Source: Zhongshania antarctica (GTDB taxonomy: Bacteria > Pseudomonadota > Gammaproteobacteria > Pseudomonadales > Spongiibacteraceae). Taken from it: 64,000 nt of DNA. The stretch's first letter is position 1. The number at the start of each line of letters is the position of its first letter. Shown in pieces: positions 9,152 through 17,962 of this stretch. The position numbers and the translations under genes were made by a program. The notes below the pieces were generated by a model. It made no database searches. It had not been told where the DNA came from and was given only the letters and a program-made list of their open reading frames with translations. The stretch spans positions 372,001 through 436,000 of the forward strand of contig NZ_JACHHW010000001.1 of NCBI RefSeq assembly GCF_014202945.1, written 5' to 3'.

Positions 9152-11161
9152 ATGTTCGATAAAATTTTAATTGCTAACCGTGGCGAAATTGCCTGCCGTG
9201 TTATTAAAACTGCCCGCCGTATGGGTGTGCGCACCGTGGCCGTATACAGCGACGCCGATCGCAATGCCCTGCACGTGAGCATGGCCGACGAAGCCATTCA
9301 CATTGGTGGCTCCGCAGCACGGGACTCCTACTTAGATATTGAGAAAGTCATCGCCGCCGCAAAGAAATCTGGCGCCCAAGCCATTCACCCTGGCTACGGG
9401 TTTTTATCAGAAAACGCCGCCTTTTGCCGTCGCTGCGCCGCCGAGAATATTGTTTTCATTGGGCCGCCTACGCCAGCGATTGAAGCCATGGGCTCGAAAT
9501 CCGCCGCCAAACAAATCATGGAAAAAGCCGGTGTGCCACTGGTGCCCGGTTACCACGGCGACGATCAAGACCCTGAGATAATTCGCAAAGCCGCCAACGA
9601 TATGGGCTACCCCGTATTGCTCAAGGCAACCGCGGGCGGCGGCGGTAAAGGTATGCGCCAAGTATGGAGCGCAGAAGAGTTTGACTCTGCCCTAGCGGCT
9701 GCCAAGCGCGAAGCCATGAACGGTTTTGGCGACGACACCATGCTAGTGGAGAAATACCTCACCCAGCCTCGCCATATTGAAATTCAAGTGTTCTGCGACA
9801 GCCACGGCAATGCGGTGTATTTATTCGAGCGCGACTGTTCTATTCAACGCCGCCACCAAAAAGTGGTGGAAGAAGCGCCCGCACCGGGCATGACCGAAAC
9901 CCTTCGCGCGGAAATGGGGCAAGCCGCCGTGCGCGCCGCCCAGGCCATTGACTATATTGGCGCCGGCACCGTTGAGTTTCTCCTCGACGTTGATGGCAGC
10001 TTCTACTTTATGGAAATGAATACCCGCCTACAGGTGGAACACCCAGTCACCGAAATGATCACCGGCCTCGATCTGGTTGAGTGGCAGCTGCACGTTGCTG
10101 CTGGCGGCACCCTGCCCCTTAAGCAAAACGAATTGCAAATCAATGGCCACGCCATTGAAGTGCGTATTTACGCCGAAGACCCAGACAATGAATTTTTACC
10201 GCAAACGGGTAAGCTACACTTTTTAGAAACCCCCGCAGAATCCGAGCATGTGCGCATCGATACAGGCGTTATTGAAGGTGATGAGGTCAGCGTTTTTTAT
10301 GACCCCATGATCGCCAAACTTATTGTCTGGGACAGCAATCGCCAGCAAGCCCTGCGCCGGCTAAGTACTGCATTAAAAGACTATCGACTAAACGGGGTCA
10401 CCACCAATATCGATTTTCTCTACACCCTAATTAGCCACCCCGCATTTTGCAGCGCCGATTTCGACACGGGCTTTATTGGTAAACACGAAGCCAGCTTGTT
10501 CAGCAAAACCGCCAGCCAGCTAGGCGACAACCTGCCCCTAGCGGCGCTCTATTTAATAATGCGCCAAAAACAAATCATTGCCGAGCGCGCCAGCCATAGT
10601 GTGGACGCCAATTCGCCGTGGAATAACGCCCACAGCTGGCGCCTGAATCAGCCGGCCCAACATCAATTTGATCTGCAATTTGGCGAGCAAGTCATCGCCA
10701 TTAGCGCCACCGCACAGTCATCCAACTCTAACGCCAGCTTTGTGATTCGCAGTGGCGACGCCGAATTCACGGTCAGCGGTGAATTGCAGGGGCGTGTGCT
10801 GCTGGCCGATATTAACGGCCACCGGCAGAGCGTCAGCGTGTCTGAACACGATGGCGGCTACAGCATGTACAGCACTGAGCGCGCCGTGCACTTCAATATA
10901 AAACGTCCGGACTTAGGCGACGACAACGGCGACGCGACCGAGAATCAATTAGTCGCCCCCATGAACGGCACCGTAGTCAGCCATTTGGCTACGGTCGGCA
11001 GCGCTGTGAAAAAAGGCGATCCGCTACTGATTATGGAAGCTATGAAAATGGAGCACACCATTCGCGCCCCAAGCGACGGCACGGTAAAAGCTTTTTATTA
11101 CCAGCCCGGCGAATTGGTCAGCGGTGGCGCCGAATTACTGCAGCTAGAGGCCGCTGAATGA
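9152..11161 (+). CDS. liuD: Methylcrotonyl-CoA carboxylase, biotin-containing (alpha) subunit
   Basis: The 669-residue protein holds a biotin carboxylase at about residues 1-446, beginning [18 protein letters not shown], with the ATP-grasp loop GGGGKGM near residue 165 and the active-site stretch [15 protein letters not shown] linker follows, then a C-terminal biotin carrier domain in which EAMKMEH places the biotinylated lysine at Lys632. It charges biotin with bicarbonate using ATP and pairs with LiuB. The last codons overlap the liuE start, indicating translational coupling. Confidence 0.95.
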   Translation: MFDKILIANRGEIACRVIKTARRMGVRTVAVYSDADRNALHVSMADEAIHIGGSAARDSYLDIEKVIAAAKKSGAQAIHPGYGFLSENAAFCRRCAAENIVFIGPPTPAIEAMGSKSAAKQIMEKAGVPLVPGYHGDDQDPEIIRKAANDMGYPVLLKATAGGGGKGMRQVWSAEEFDSALAAAKREAMNGFGDDTMLVEKYLTQPRHIEIQVFCDSHGNAVYLFERDCSIQRRHQKVVEEAPAPGMTETLRAEMGQAAVRAAQAIDYIGAGTVEFLLDVDGSFYFMEMNTRLQVEHPVTEMITGLDLVEWQLHVAAGGTLPLKQNELQINGHAIEVRIYAEDPDNEFLPQTGKLHFLETPAESEHVRIDTGVIEGDEVSVFYDPMIAKLIVWDSNRQQALRRLSTALKDYRLNGVTTNIDFLYTLISHPAFCSADFDTGFIGKHEASLFSKTASQLGDNLPLAALYLIMRQKQIIAERASHSVDANSPWNNAHSWRLNQPAQHQFDLQFGEQVIAISATAQSSNSNASFVIRSGDAEFTVSGELQGRVLLADINGHRQSVSVSEHDGGYSMYSTERAVHFNIKRPDLGDDNGDATENQLVAPMNGTVVSHLATVGSAVKKGDPLLIMEAMKMEHTIRAPSDGTVKAFYYQPGELVSGGAELLQLEAAE

Positions 11162-12063
11162 TGAATGCCAATATCCCCAGCAGCGTCCGTATTGTCGAGG
11201 TTGGCCCCCGCGATGGCCTGCAAAACGAAAAGCAGCCTATTGATATCGCCACCCGTGTGCAGCTAATCAATATGCTCACTGCCGCCGGTCTCAACACCAT
11301 TGAGGCTGGCAGTTTTGTGAACCCAGCGTGGGTACCGCAAATGGCCGGTAGCGAGGAGGTATTCAAGCAAATTGATCGCCTTCCCGGTGTTCGGTATGTG
11401 GCACTGGTACCAAATAGTAAAGGCTTTGAGCGCGCCACTAGCGCTAACGCCAATGAAGTCGCAATTTTCGCTGCAGCCTCAGAAGGCTTTAGCCAAAAGA
11501 ATATTAATTGCAGTATTGATGAGAGCATTGACCGCTTTCTGCCAATCATGAAGGCAGCCAAAGCGATGGACATTCCGGTGCGCGGATACGTGTCTTGCGT
11601 ACTCAGCTGTCCTTACGAAGGTGAAATAGACCCACAAAAAGTCGCTCAGGTTACCGCGCGTTTATTTGCGCTGGGCTGCTACGAAGTTTCCTTGGGTGAC
11701 ACCGTTGGCACCGGCACCCCCGCGTCGGTCAATCGCATGTTAGATGCCGTGCTAAAGATCGCCCCCGCCGAAAGGCTGGCAGTCCACTTTCACGACACCT
11801 ACGGCCAGGCCTTAGCCAATATTTACGCCTCACTGCAAAGGGGCATAGCGGTCATCGACAGCTCAATTGCAGGCTTGGGTGGCTGCCCCTATGCCAAAGG
11901 CGCAGCAGGCAATGTCGCGACCGAAGACCTCGTCTATATGCTCAATGGCCTGGGTATTCACCACGGTGTGAATCTCAACAAACTCATCGCGGCGGGTCAG
12001 TTCATTAGTGAAAAACTAAATCGACAAAGTGGTTCAAAAGTCGCCCTCGCCGCTAGCCGATAA
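11158..12063 (+). CDS. liuE: Hydroxymethylglutaryl-CoA lyase
   Basis: This 301-residue TIM-barrel enzyme cleaves 3-hydroxy-3-methylglutaryl-CoA to acetoacetate and acetyl-CoA, the last step of leucine breakdown. [11 protein letters not shown] holds the metal- and substrate-binding Asp, HFHDTYGQA supplies metal-ligand histidines, and the signature [14 protein letters not shown] carries catalytic Cys243. Two adjacent ATG codons (11158 and 11161) overlap the liuD stop, and GAGG lies 7 bp before the first. The 3-methylglutaconyl-CoA hydratase that should supply its substrate is missing from the cluster. Confidence 0.95.
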   Translation: MMNANIPSSVRIVEVGPRDGLQNEKQPIDIATRVQLINMLTAAGLNTIEAGSFVNPAWVPQMAGSEEVFKQIDRLPGVRYVALVPNSKGFERATSANANEVAIFAAASEGFSQKNINCSIDESIDRFLPIMKAAKAMDIPVRGYVSCVLSCPYEGEIDPQKVAQVTARLFALGCYEVSLGDTVGTGTPASVNRMLDAVLKIAPAERLAVHFHDTYGQALANIYASLQRGIAVIDSSIAGLGGCPYAKGAAGNVATEDLVYMLNGLGIHHGVNLNKLIAAGQFISEKLNRQSGSKVALAASR

Positions 12064-12106
12064 ATAAGAATGGTGCCGAAAGCGAGTAGGTTTTGCCTGC
12101 ACGCAT

Positions 12107-12128
12107 CGCCCTAGCGGCCGCTAGGGCG
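12107..12128. repeat. 22-bp perfect palindrome after liuE
   Basis: CGCCCTAGCGG is followed immediately by its exact reverse complement, with no central spacer, 43 bp after the liuE stop. As RNA it would form a very stable GC-rich hairpin with a minimal loop. No T run follows, so it is not a standard intrinsic terminator. It could block 3' exonucleases on the liu mRNA or be a protein-binding site. Confidence 0.6.
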
Positions 12129-12311
12129 GGAATTCCGTCAAACATTGTTCGTCATAACATAACCTTCCCAGCCCATTAATATAATCAAACTAAGGCTTGC
12201 ACCTTGGCCTCCCGCTTGCCAAATCTCCCACAGCGTTTAGGTTTAAAGGGCTTTCCCGCCACACTCTCGCCACACGGCTAAATTAAATAATCGCCATTTA
12301 ACGCTCAACTA

Positions 12312-12341
12312 TTGCACAATAAATACACCTTAGTGTAATAA
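12312..12341 (+). promoter_or_regulatory. Candidate promoter and operator of the second TonB receptor
   Basis: TTGCAC at 12312-12317 is followed by TGTAAT at 12334-12339 (16-bp spacer) or TAATAA at 12336-12341 (18-bp spacer). An inverted repeat, TACAC-CTTA-GTGTA at 12324-12337, lies between and overlaps the -10. Such a position suits a repressor site. The receptor starts about 65 bp downstream. Confidence 0.45.
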
Positions 12342-12405
12342 TAGCCTAGCGTTTAAAAATAACAAAAGGCTGTTGCGCCACAGCCGCCAGAGAGGTATTA
12401 CCACC

Positions 12406-14991
12406 GTGATTAGCCGACAAGCATTACCCGGCAAGGGTTTCATCACACTGTTAGTGCTGAGCGCGCTGAACTGCAGCGACCTCCACGCCGCCAGTGGTAC
12501 GCTTGAAGAAGTACTCGTTACCGCCCGAAAGCGCAGCGAAAGCATGCAAGACATTCCAATTGCCGTAAGTGCAATTAGCGCTGAAGACCTCCGAGACCGG
12601 GGTATTAGCAACACCAGCGAGCTCACAAAATCCGTTCCCAGCTTGGAAATTCGCAAAGGCCAAGCGAATCAGATCTATATACGCGGTATTGGCGAACGCA
12701 CCGGCTTCGCGCGTGTAGACCCCACTGTTGGCGTCTATCTTGACGACTTGTTCCTACCCCGCTCCGACGGCCAGTTACTCGACACGGTCGATATCCGCAG
12801 CATACAAGTACTGCGCGGCCCCCAAGGCACCCTATTCGGCAAGAACACCACGGGCGGCGCGATGGTTGTCAGTCTCCTCAAGCCCGATGACAGCGACGAT
12901 GCCTACGTCGAATTAGGCCTCGGTAACTACGCAATGAATCGCCTAAAAGCGGGCATTAACATCCCAATTAATGATCATTTTTATACCCGGGCGGCTATCA
13001 ATATCACCAAAGACGACGGTTATCTCGAAGACATTGGGCCCAGCGGGAACACACCGAGCAACGACCGTCAGTCGCTGTTACTGCAAACCCGCTGGGAACC
13101 CAGCGAAAGTTTTACCCTCGACACCCAGGCGTTTCTTGGCAAGACCCGCGAGATGATGACCGGCACCACCTGTACGCTCCCCAATGAGAACGCGCTCTAC
13201 TACAAAGGCCTTTGGGTAGCACACAGCGGTGACACCGATCCGTCTAACCCGCGCGCGTTCAAGGAAAACTGCGAGTCTAACTCCCGCGCTCGCCTTGGTG
13301 ACCTGAAGACCAACCTCGGAGACGCTCCTCGGCTAACCAAAGATCTAGACACCCTGTTACTGGCCGCAACCGCCGAATGGCAGTTATCTGAGTCGCTCAA
13401 TCTTAAAACCGTGTTGGGCCTGAGGGGCGAAAAAGAGGGGCCCATCCACGCCAGCGACCCAGACGGTGGCCCTGCGCTGTGGAGTAGCTACATGAATACT
13501 GAAGATAGCGACCGGCGCTCTTACAGCTTTGAAATTCAGCTGAATGGCGATGCCATGGGGCAGCGTTTACGCTACACCGCAGGTTTGTTCGCCATGCAAG
13601 AAAGCAATACCGAGAATTTCTCAATATCCAATGCCTTTCGCGGCATAGACAGCCAAACCCTCGCCGAAATCGGCGCCAGCACTAATCCGACGCAACCGCT
13701 ACCCGGCGGAACGGTTCCACTTGTTGGCTTTATCGGCGCGCCCTTAGTGGTATCTGATTTTGATCTGGAAAACAGCACTGGCGCAATATTCGCCCAAGTG
13801 TCTTTCGATATTACGGAGCTACTCGAAATCACCCTCGGTTATCGCGTCACCGCTGAGCGCCGTCACTCCGAGCTCAGCACCACTGAAGCTGATATGGACG
13901 CTATTGGCCAGCAGTTAACGACTGGCGGCCTGTTTGGCGCGGCGAGCAATATTGCGGTCTTTGGCCCTGGCGCATCAGGCTTTTATCCCTACTTGGGGCC
14001 ATTGCGCTGGCTCGATGACCCCGTCGGCCTTGCCAACCAAATTTTTACCGACGCTGATGGCGACGCATTGATCGACTACCCGCTAGACCCCGATTCCAAA
14101 CGCACGGAAATGCGTGAAGAGACGTTTAGCCAAAGCACGCCAATGCTGTCATTAGCCTACAACCTACCCGACAATTGGCTAGACAGTAGCCCCCTGAACA
14201 GTGCCATGGTGTACGCAACCTGGAGCCGCGGTTTCAAATCTGGCTTTTTCGAGCCTCGGGGCGTTGACGGCTTACAGCGCGTAGACCCAGAAGTGGTGAC
14301 CAACCACGAGCTCGGTTTCAAGATCGACGCCTTTGACCGCAGTGTTCGTTTAAATGGCGCGGTGTACGCTATGGACTTTGAAGATCAGCAGCTCATCGCC
14401 GTTGGCGCCGACTCGGCCCAAAACGTGGTAGTGGTATTTGGCAACGCTGGCCAATCTGAAATTCGCGGCGGCGAGTTAGAACTACTTTGGTTACCGAGTG
14501 TTCAGCTACAGATTAACGCCAGCCTAAGCCTCAATAATTATCGCTACACGGACTTCAGCGAACTGGACTTACAGGGTGCTATTCTCGGCAGACAAGACAT
14601 CGTCGACCGCCGCAACGAAACCTTCCCGGTATCGCCAGACAAATCGGCTGCGGTTGGTGTGCAATACAGCTGGTCTGGGGACTACGGCTCACTTATCTCA
14701 CGACTCGATCTTAGCTATAAAAGCGAGATTTTCTATGGCTTCGATCCCGCGTCTTACGCCGCCTTTAAACGCGACGCAAAATCCGCTGGCCAACCCGCCT
14801 ATCAACTGCTCGATGCTCGTCTTAGTTGGCAAAACCCAGAAGGTGATCTGAGTGTCTCGGCATGGGTTAAAAACCTTAGCGACGAGCGCTACCGAATCGG
14901 TGTAGTTGCCGTGGCAGACTCGTCTGGTGTTTACAACGAAGGTTGGGGCGAACCTCGTATGTTTGGCATTGATCTGCGCCAAGAGTTTTAA
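12406..14991 (+). CDS. TonB-dependent outer-membrane receptor
   Basis: The protein of about 861 residues has a signal peptide (hydrophobic core FITLLVLSALNC, cleavage near LHAA), TonB box EEVLVTARKRSES, a plug with LRGPQGTLFGKNTTGGAM, and a long barrel ending FGIDLRQEF. The frame extends to a TTG at 12373. The GTG at 12406 is preferred because AGAGAGG precedes it and it places a normal signal peptide at the N-terminus. The plug resembles the receptor at 2479, but the proteins differ strongly in length and barrel. No TetR palindrome precedes it; a different inverted repeat sits in its promoter. The substrate is unknown, and the neighbouring liu operon hints at a catabolic nutrient only by proximity. 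Confidence 0.9.
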   Translation: MISRQALPGKGFITLLVLSALNCSDLHAASGTLEEVLVTARKRSESMQDIPIAVSAISAEDLRDRGISNTSELTKSVPSLEIRKGQANQIYIRGIGERTGFARVDPTVGVYLDDLFLPRSDGQLLDTVDIRSIQVLRGPQGTLFGKNTTGGAMVVSLLKPDDSDDAYVELGLGNYAMNRLKAGINIPINDHFYTRAAINITKDDGYLEDIGPSGNTPSNDRQSLLLQTRWEPSESFTLDTQAFLGKTREMMTGTTCTLPNENALYYKGLWVAHSGDTDPSNPRAFKENCESNSRARLGDLKTNLGDAPRLTKDLDTLLLAATAEWQLSESLNLKTVLGLRGEKEGPIHASDPDGGPALWSSYMNTEDSDRRSYSFEIQLNGDAMGQRLRYTAGLFAMQESNTENFSISNAFRGIDSQTLAEIGASTNPTQPLPGGTVPLVGFIGAPLVVSDFDLENSTGAIFAQVSFDITELLEITLGYRVTAERRHSELSTTEADMDAIGQQLTTGGLFGAASNIAVFGPGASGFYPYLGPLRWLDDPVGLANQIFTDADGDALIDYPLDPDSKRTEMREETFSQSTPMLSLAYNLPDNWLDSSPLNSAMVYATWSRGFKSGFFEPRGVDGLQRVDPEVVTNHELGFKIDAFDRSVRLNGAVYAMDFEDQQLIAVGADSAQNVVVVFGNAGQSEIRGGELELLWLPSVQLQINASLSLNNYRYTDFSELDLQGAILGRQDIVDRRNETFPVSPDKSAAVGVQYSWSGDYGSLISRLDLSYKSEIFYGFDPASYAAFKRDAKSAGQPAYQLLDARLSWQNPEGDLSVSAWVKNLSDERYRIGVVAVADSSGVYNEGWGEPRMFGIDLRQEF

Positions 14992-15000
14992 AAAAATAGC

Positions 15001-15034
15001 GTAAGTAGGTCGCCTCCTGTGGCGATCTACTTAC
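15001..15034. terminator. Strong bidirectional-type terminator between convergent genes
   Basis: A 14-bp stem with one G-U pair (15001-15014 with 15021-15034) closes a 6-nt loop, TCCTGT. On the minus strand the stem is followed by GCTA and a run of seven T, a good intrinsic terminator for the GFA gene ending at 15073. On the plus strand the stem lies 9 bp after the TonB receptor stop but lacks the T run. Confidence 0.75.
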
Positions 15035-15072
15035 TGCAGCAGCAAAATCAATAGCGTAAATCGACTACAATA

Positions 15073-15474
15073 TTAGTTCGGAAATCCCGCAAAGCACTGA
15101 ATCGCTTCTAGCGCATTATCCCAATTTGCCTTGCTCGCCGTAAAAAGGTGAGCTTGGGGCATAAGCGCGACATCACCGTCTAAACTACCCGCAGGAACAA
15201 CAACCACGTCCTTGCCACTTAAAATATAGGGCAGCGCCGAACCACAAATCGAACAGAAGCTGCGCTGATGCCGGGTATTTGGCAATCCAAAAACGGATAC
15301 GCTGTCTTTACCTTGTAACCATAGTAACTCTCCCCCACGGCCAAATAAATTAGCCCCATGAGCGGAGCCAGAACCTTTACGACAATACTCGCAATGGCAG
15401 AGAAAGAATTTTTGGAAGTCGCCAATAAATTCAAAAGCGACTTCACCACAGAGACAAGAACCTCGGCTTTTCAT
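15073..15474 (-). CDS. GFA/CENP-V domain zinc-binding protein
   Basis: This protein of about 133 residues has the cysteine pattern of the GFA family: GSCLCGEV, then CHCEYCRK, then CSICGS, which bind two zinc ions. The family is named after glutathione-dependent formaldehyde-activating enzyme, though most members have no proven activity. The frame is open to a TTG at 15507. The ATG at 15474 is preferred because family members usually begin a few residues before the CLCG motif. It is convergent with the TonB receptor and has no obvious functional partner nearby. Confidence 0.85.
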   Translation of the reverse strand: MKSRGSCLCGEVAFEFIGDFQKFFLCHCEYCRKGSGSAHGANLFGRGGELLWLQGKDSVSVFGLPNTRHQRSFCSICGSALPYILSGKDVVVVPAGSLDGDVALMPQAHLFTASKANWDNALEAIQCFAGFPN

Positions 15475-15571
15475 AATTAAGTACGCTCTTGTTAGAGGAG
15501 TATTCAATCAAAATTAAACCATCACCTTATTGCAATACCCCACTTTTACGCAAAACAAGGACCTCAATAAG

Positions 15572-16027
15572 TTAGGCCGGATAAAATACAACCACCGGAA
15601 TTTCACGATCAGTTGCTGCTTTATAGCTGGCATAGGGCGCAAAATACGCTTCCATCAAATTCCACAGCCTTGCTCGCTCTTCACCTGCGGCGACCTTCGC
15701 AATGGCTTTAAACTCGTCATTGGCCACTTTCACGGTAATATCTTGATTCGCTTGCAGGTTTAAAAACCACGCGGGATGCGCTGGCGCACCGCCCTTGGAA
15801 GCGATTACACAAAAACCGCCATCTCCGCTTGGCCGGTAAATTAGCGGAATAATTAAGGTCTTACCGGACTTCCGGCCAGTGGTCGTCAGCAACAAGGTAG
15901 TTAACATCCCCTCGCCGCCACCCAAGCTCGCGTCCCAGAGATGAGCCGCTTCGCCATCGTTAAGATAGGCATTCACATGATCGCTCATCCACGACGGCAA
16001 ATAATCCGGCAGTTTAATATCGCTCAT
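15572..16027 (-). CDS. Nitroreductase/deazaflavin-dependent oxidoreductase family (DUF385)
   Basis: This 151-residue protein has the split-barrel signature of the DUF385 family: LLTTTGRKSGKTLIIPLIY, then ASKGGAPAHPAWFLNL, and a conserved C-terminal REIPVVV. Actinobacterial members use cofactor F420 to reduce quinones and nitroaromatics. No F420 biosynthesis gene is seen in this window and most gammaproteobacteria lack F420, so the cofactor here is uncertain and may be a flavin or absent. It is a monocistronic-looking gene on the minus strand with no functional partner nearby. Confidence 0.85.
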   Translation of the reverse strand: MSDIKLPDYLPSWMSDHVNAYLNDGEAAHLWDASLGGGEGMLTTLLLTTTGRKSGKTLIIPLIYRPSGDGGFCVIASKGGAPAHPAWFLNLQANQDITVKVANDEFKAIAKVAAGEERARLWNLMEAYFAPYASYKAATDREIPVVVFYPA

Positions 16028-16192
16028 TGTTATACACCTCGATTTGTTGATACCTCGTTCAGCTAATTTAATAGCTGAAAATTTGCCGGCACGGCGAATA
16101 CGCTGTTAGCAATATAGACTAGACCGCTTGCCGGTATTTTCCATCGACAAGCGGCCTGCAAAATACGACATGGCTTGCTAAGCCCGCCAGAA

Positions 16193-16864
16193 TTAAGCCA
16201 GCTGCCTAACGAGCGCCTCGCCAACCGCATGAGCACTTGCTGGGTTCTGTCCCGTGATCACTCGATCTGCTTCGATAACAAACACGCCCCAGGGCTGAAC
16301 TTTGCTGTAAAGTGCTGCGCTGCGTGCCAGCGACTCTTCCAATAGAAAGGGAACATCAGCAATTGTTCCGTAATCGATTTCTTCTTCGCGCGTAAACCCC
16401 GTTACCGATTTGCTGGCTAACAATTTTTCACCCGTGCTTAATATAATTGGCAGCAAGGCCGCAGGGCCATGACATACCGCCGCCAATACACCGCCGCTCT
16501 CGTAATGTTTAGCGCTGAGCTTTGCGAAGTCTTCGTTGGTGGCTAAATCCGACAGCAAGCCAAATCCACCGGGATAAAACACGGCAGCGTAGTCCGCAAT
16601 ATTTACCTGCGAGACCGGTAGTGTGTTGTTGATCCGATTTTGAAACTCTTCGTTGTTTAGAATCGCCTCGTTAACGCTGTCGCCCTCAATATCGGTACCG
16701 TATAACGGCGCCTTACCACCTTTAATCGATGCGATATCGTAGTCTAGCCCCGCCGCCAAAAATACCTGTAGCGCATGCGTAAGCTCAGGTGAATACGTGC
16801 CATTGGCTTGATCTGTTTCACCTAATGTTGCGTGGTTTGTCACTGGAATCAATATTTTCTTCAT
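16193..16864 (-). CDS. DJ-1/PfpI superfamily protein, Hsp31-like
   Basis: A 223-residue class I amidotransferase-like protein. The nucleophile elbow AAVCHGPAAL puts the reactive cysteine at Cys131 with His132 next to it, and Glu27 in YSPELT matches the conserved glutamate that holds the cysteine as thiolate. This subgroup includes glyoxalase III/Hsp31-like proteins acting on methylglyoxal or damaged proteins; the exact role is not fixed by sequence. AGGAG precedes the ATG. It is divergent from a LysR regulator with a shared 132-bp region holding a dyad, so control by that regulator is likely. Confidence 0.88.
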   Translation of the reverse strand: MKKILIPVTNHATLGETDQANGTYSPELTHALQVFLAAGLDYDIASIKGGKAPLYGTDIEGDSVNEAILNNEEFQNRINNTLPVSQVNIADYAAVFYPGGFGLLSDLATNEDFAKLSAKHYESGGVLAAVCHGPAALLPIILSTGEKLLASKSVTGFTREEEIDYGTIADVPFLLEESLARSAALYSKVQPWGVFVIEADRVITGQNPASAHAVGEALVRQLA

Positions 16865-16954
16865 TGCAATTCTCCTGCCTTAAATGTGTTGAGCTGGCGT
16901 ATTTACACCATGAAGCTATCTTATTAGACTGCGCTTTCAGCAACAATATGGTAA

Positions 16955-16977
16955 TTTGACAAAGCACTATTGCCAAA
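16955..16977. promoter_or_regulatory. Candidate LysR-type binding site
   Basis: An interrupted dyad, TTTGACAA, then 7 bp, then TTGCCAAA (one mismatched pair), lies between the divergent DJ-1/PfpI and LysR genes, about 20 bp before the LysR ATG. LysR regulators typically bind interrupted dyads of this spacing and repress their own gene while controlling the divergent one. Confidence 0.5.
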
Positions 16978-16996
16978 CAGCAACAACGAGTCAGAT

Positions 16997-17878
16997 ATGA
17001 ATAATTTTGACGGTATTATCGAATTTGTCGAAGTAGCAGAAAGCCAAGGCTTCTCTGCGGCGGCAAAGCAGATGAACTGCAGCACCAGCCATGTGAGCAG
17101 GCAGGTTTCCCGTCTTGAAGCGCGGCTCGGCAGCGCACTGCTCGCGCGCACGACCCGCAGCGTAAGTCTCACCGAAGCCGGTCAGGCCTATTACCGCCAG
17201 TGCCGCGACCTAGTCGACGGATTGCAACAAGCCAATGAACAAATCAACGCTCAGCAAGTTCAGCTCAATGGCACTCTGCGAGTCAGCGCGGCCGGCCCCT
17301 TTGCCGAGCGCTATGTTGTGCCAGCGCTGATCGAGTTTGCCCAACAGCACCCAGAGCTGACCGTCGACATTGACTTTAATAGCCACAAAATTAATCTCAT
17401 TGAAGACGGCATAGACTTCGCCATTCGCTACGGGAAATTAGAGGATTCTGGCTTAGTGGCACGGCGCTTACTCCCCCGCCCCTTGATGGCCGTAGCCAGT
17501 CCCCAATACCTAAAACAACACGGCACCCCTACTCATCCCAATCAACTTAAGGCGCATAACTGCATTGTGTCCAACAACAACCACTGGCAATTTGAGCACG
17601 ATGGCACCGCGCTTTACGTAAAAGTGAACGGTCGCTGGAAAAGCAATAATGCCCACGCAGTCGTAAACGCCTGCGAGCAACACCTCGGTATCGCCTACAT
17701 GCCAAAGATCAATTTTTTGCAGTCGATTAATTCGGGCACATTGAGCCCAGTACTAGAACCCTATTGGAGCAAAGGCGCCGGCAGCTGGATCGTCTACCAA
17801 AATCGTCGGTTTCTGCCCATGCGGGCCCGACTGGCCATCGATCATTTGATAAATTATTTTAAGGATTGGGAGGAATAG
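16997..17878 (+). CDS. LysR-family transcriptional regulator
   Basis: This protein of about 293 residues has an N-terminal winged helix-turn-helix (FVEVAESQGFSAAAKQMN, then SHVSRQVSRLEARLG) and a C-terminal periplasmic-binding-protein-like effector domain from about residue 90. The frame opens at a TTG at 16970, but ATG 16997 gives the standard LysR N-terminus MNNFDGIIEFVEV. It is divergent from the DJ-1/PfpI gene, whose expression it probably governs. The sequence resembles the large group of LysR regulators controlling neighbouring oxidoreductase or stress genes. Confidence 0.9.
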   Translation: MNNFDGIIEFVEVAESQGFSAAAKQMNCSTSHVSRQVSRLEARLGSALLARTTRSVSLTEAGQAYYRQCRDLVDGLQQANEQINAQQVQLNGTLRVSAAGPFAERYVVPALIEFAQQHPELTVDIDFNSHKINLIEDGIDFAIRYGKLEDSGLVARRLLPRPLMAVASPQYLKQHGTPTHPNQLKAHNCIVSNNNHWQFEHDGTALYVKVNGRWKSNNAHAVVNACEQHLGIAYMPKINFLQSINSGTLSPVLEPYWSKGAGSWIVYQNRRFLPMRARLAIDHLINYFKDWEE

Positions 17879-17962
17879 ACAATTGCTTCGATACAGTAAG
17901 GTATTAAGCTGATCGAGGCTTTGCATACCACGCCAATGACCTTGATACACCCCTGCTTGCGC

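Larger units (their letters stand above)
12064..12405. other. 342-bp intergenic region after liuE
   Basis: No gene is apparent. The region holds a 22-bp perfect palindrome at 12107-12128 and a candidate promoter at 12312-12341 for the next TonB receptor. The sequence between them shows nothing I recognise. Confidence 0.6.

Noticed and set aside
7478-11161. Geranyl-CoA carboxylase (AtuC/AtuF) for terpene breakdown
   Set aside because: The flanking liuR, isovaleryl-CoA dehydrogenase and HMG-CoA lyase fit methylcrotonyl-CoA carboxylase. No other atu genes are seen.
11118-11573. A 151-codon antisense frame over liuE
   Set aside because: It is contained in liuE and the liuD end, with no motif.
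16124-16154. Inverted repeat CCGCTTG/CAAGCGG after the DJ-1/PfpI gene as a terminator
   Set aside because: It has a 7-bp stem with a 17-nt loop and no T run, so it is weak evidence.
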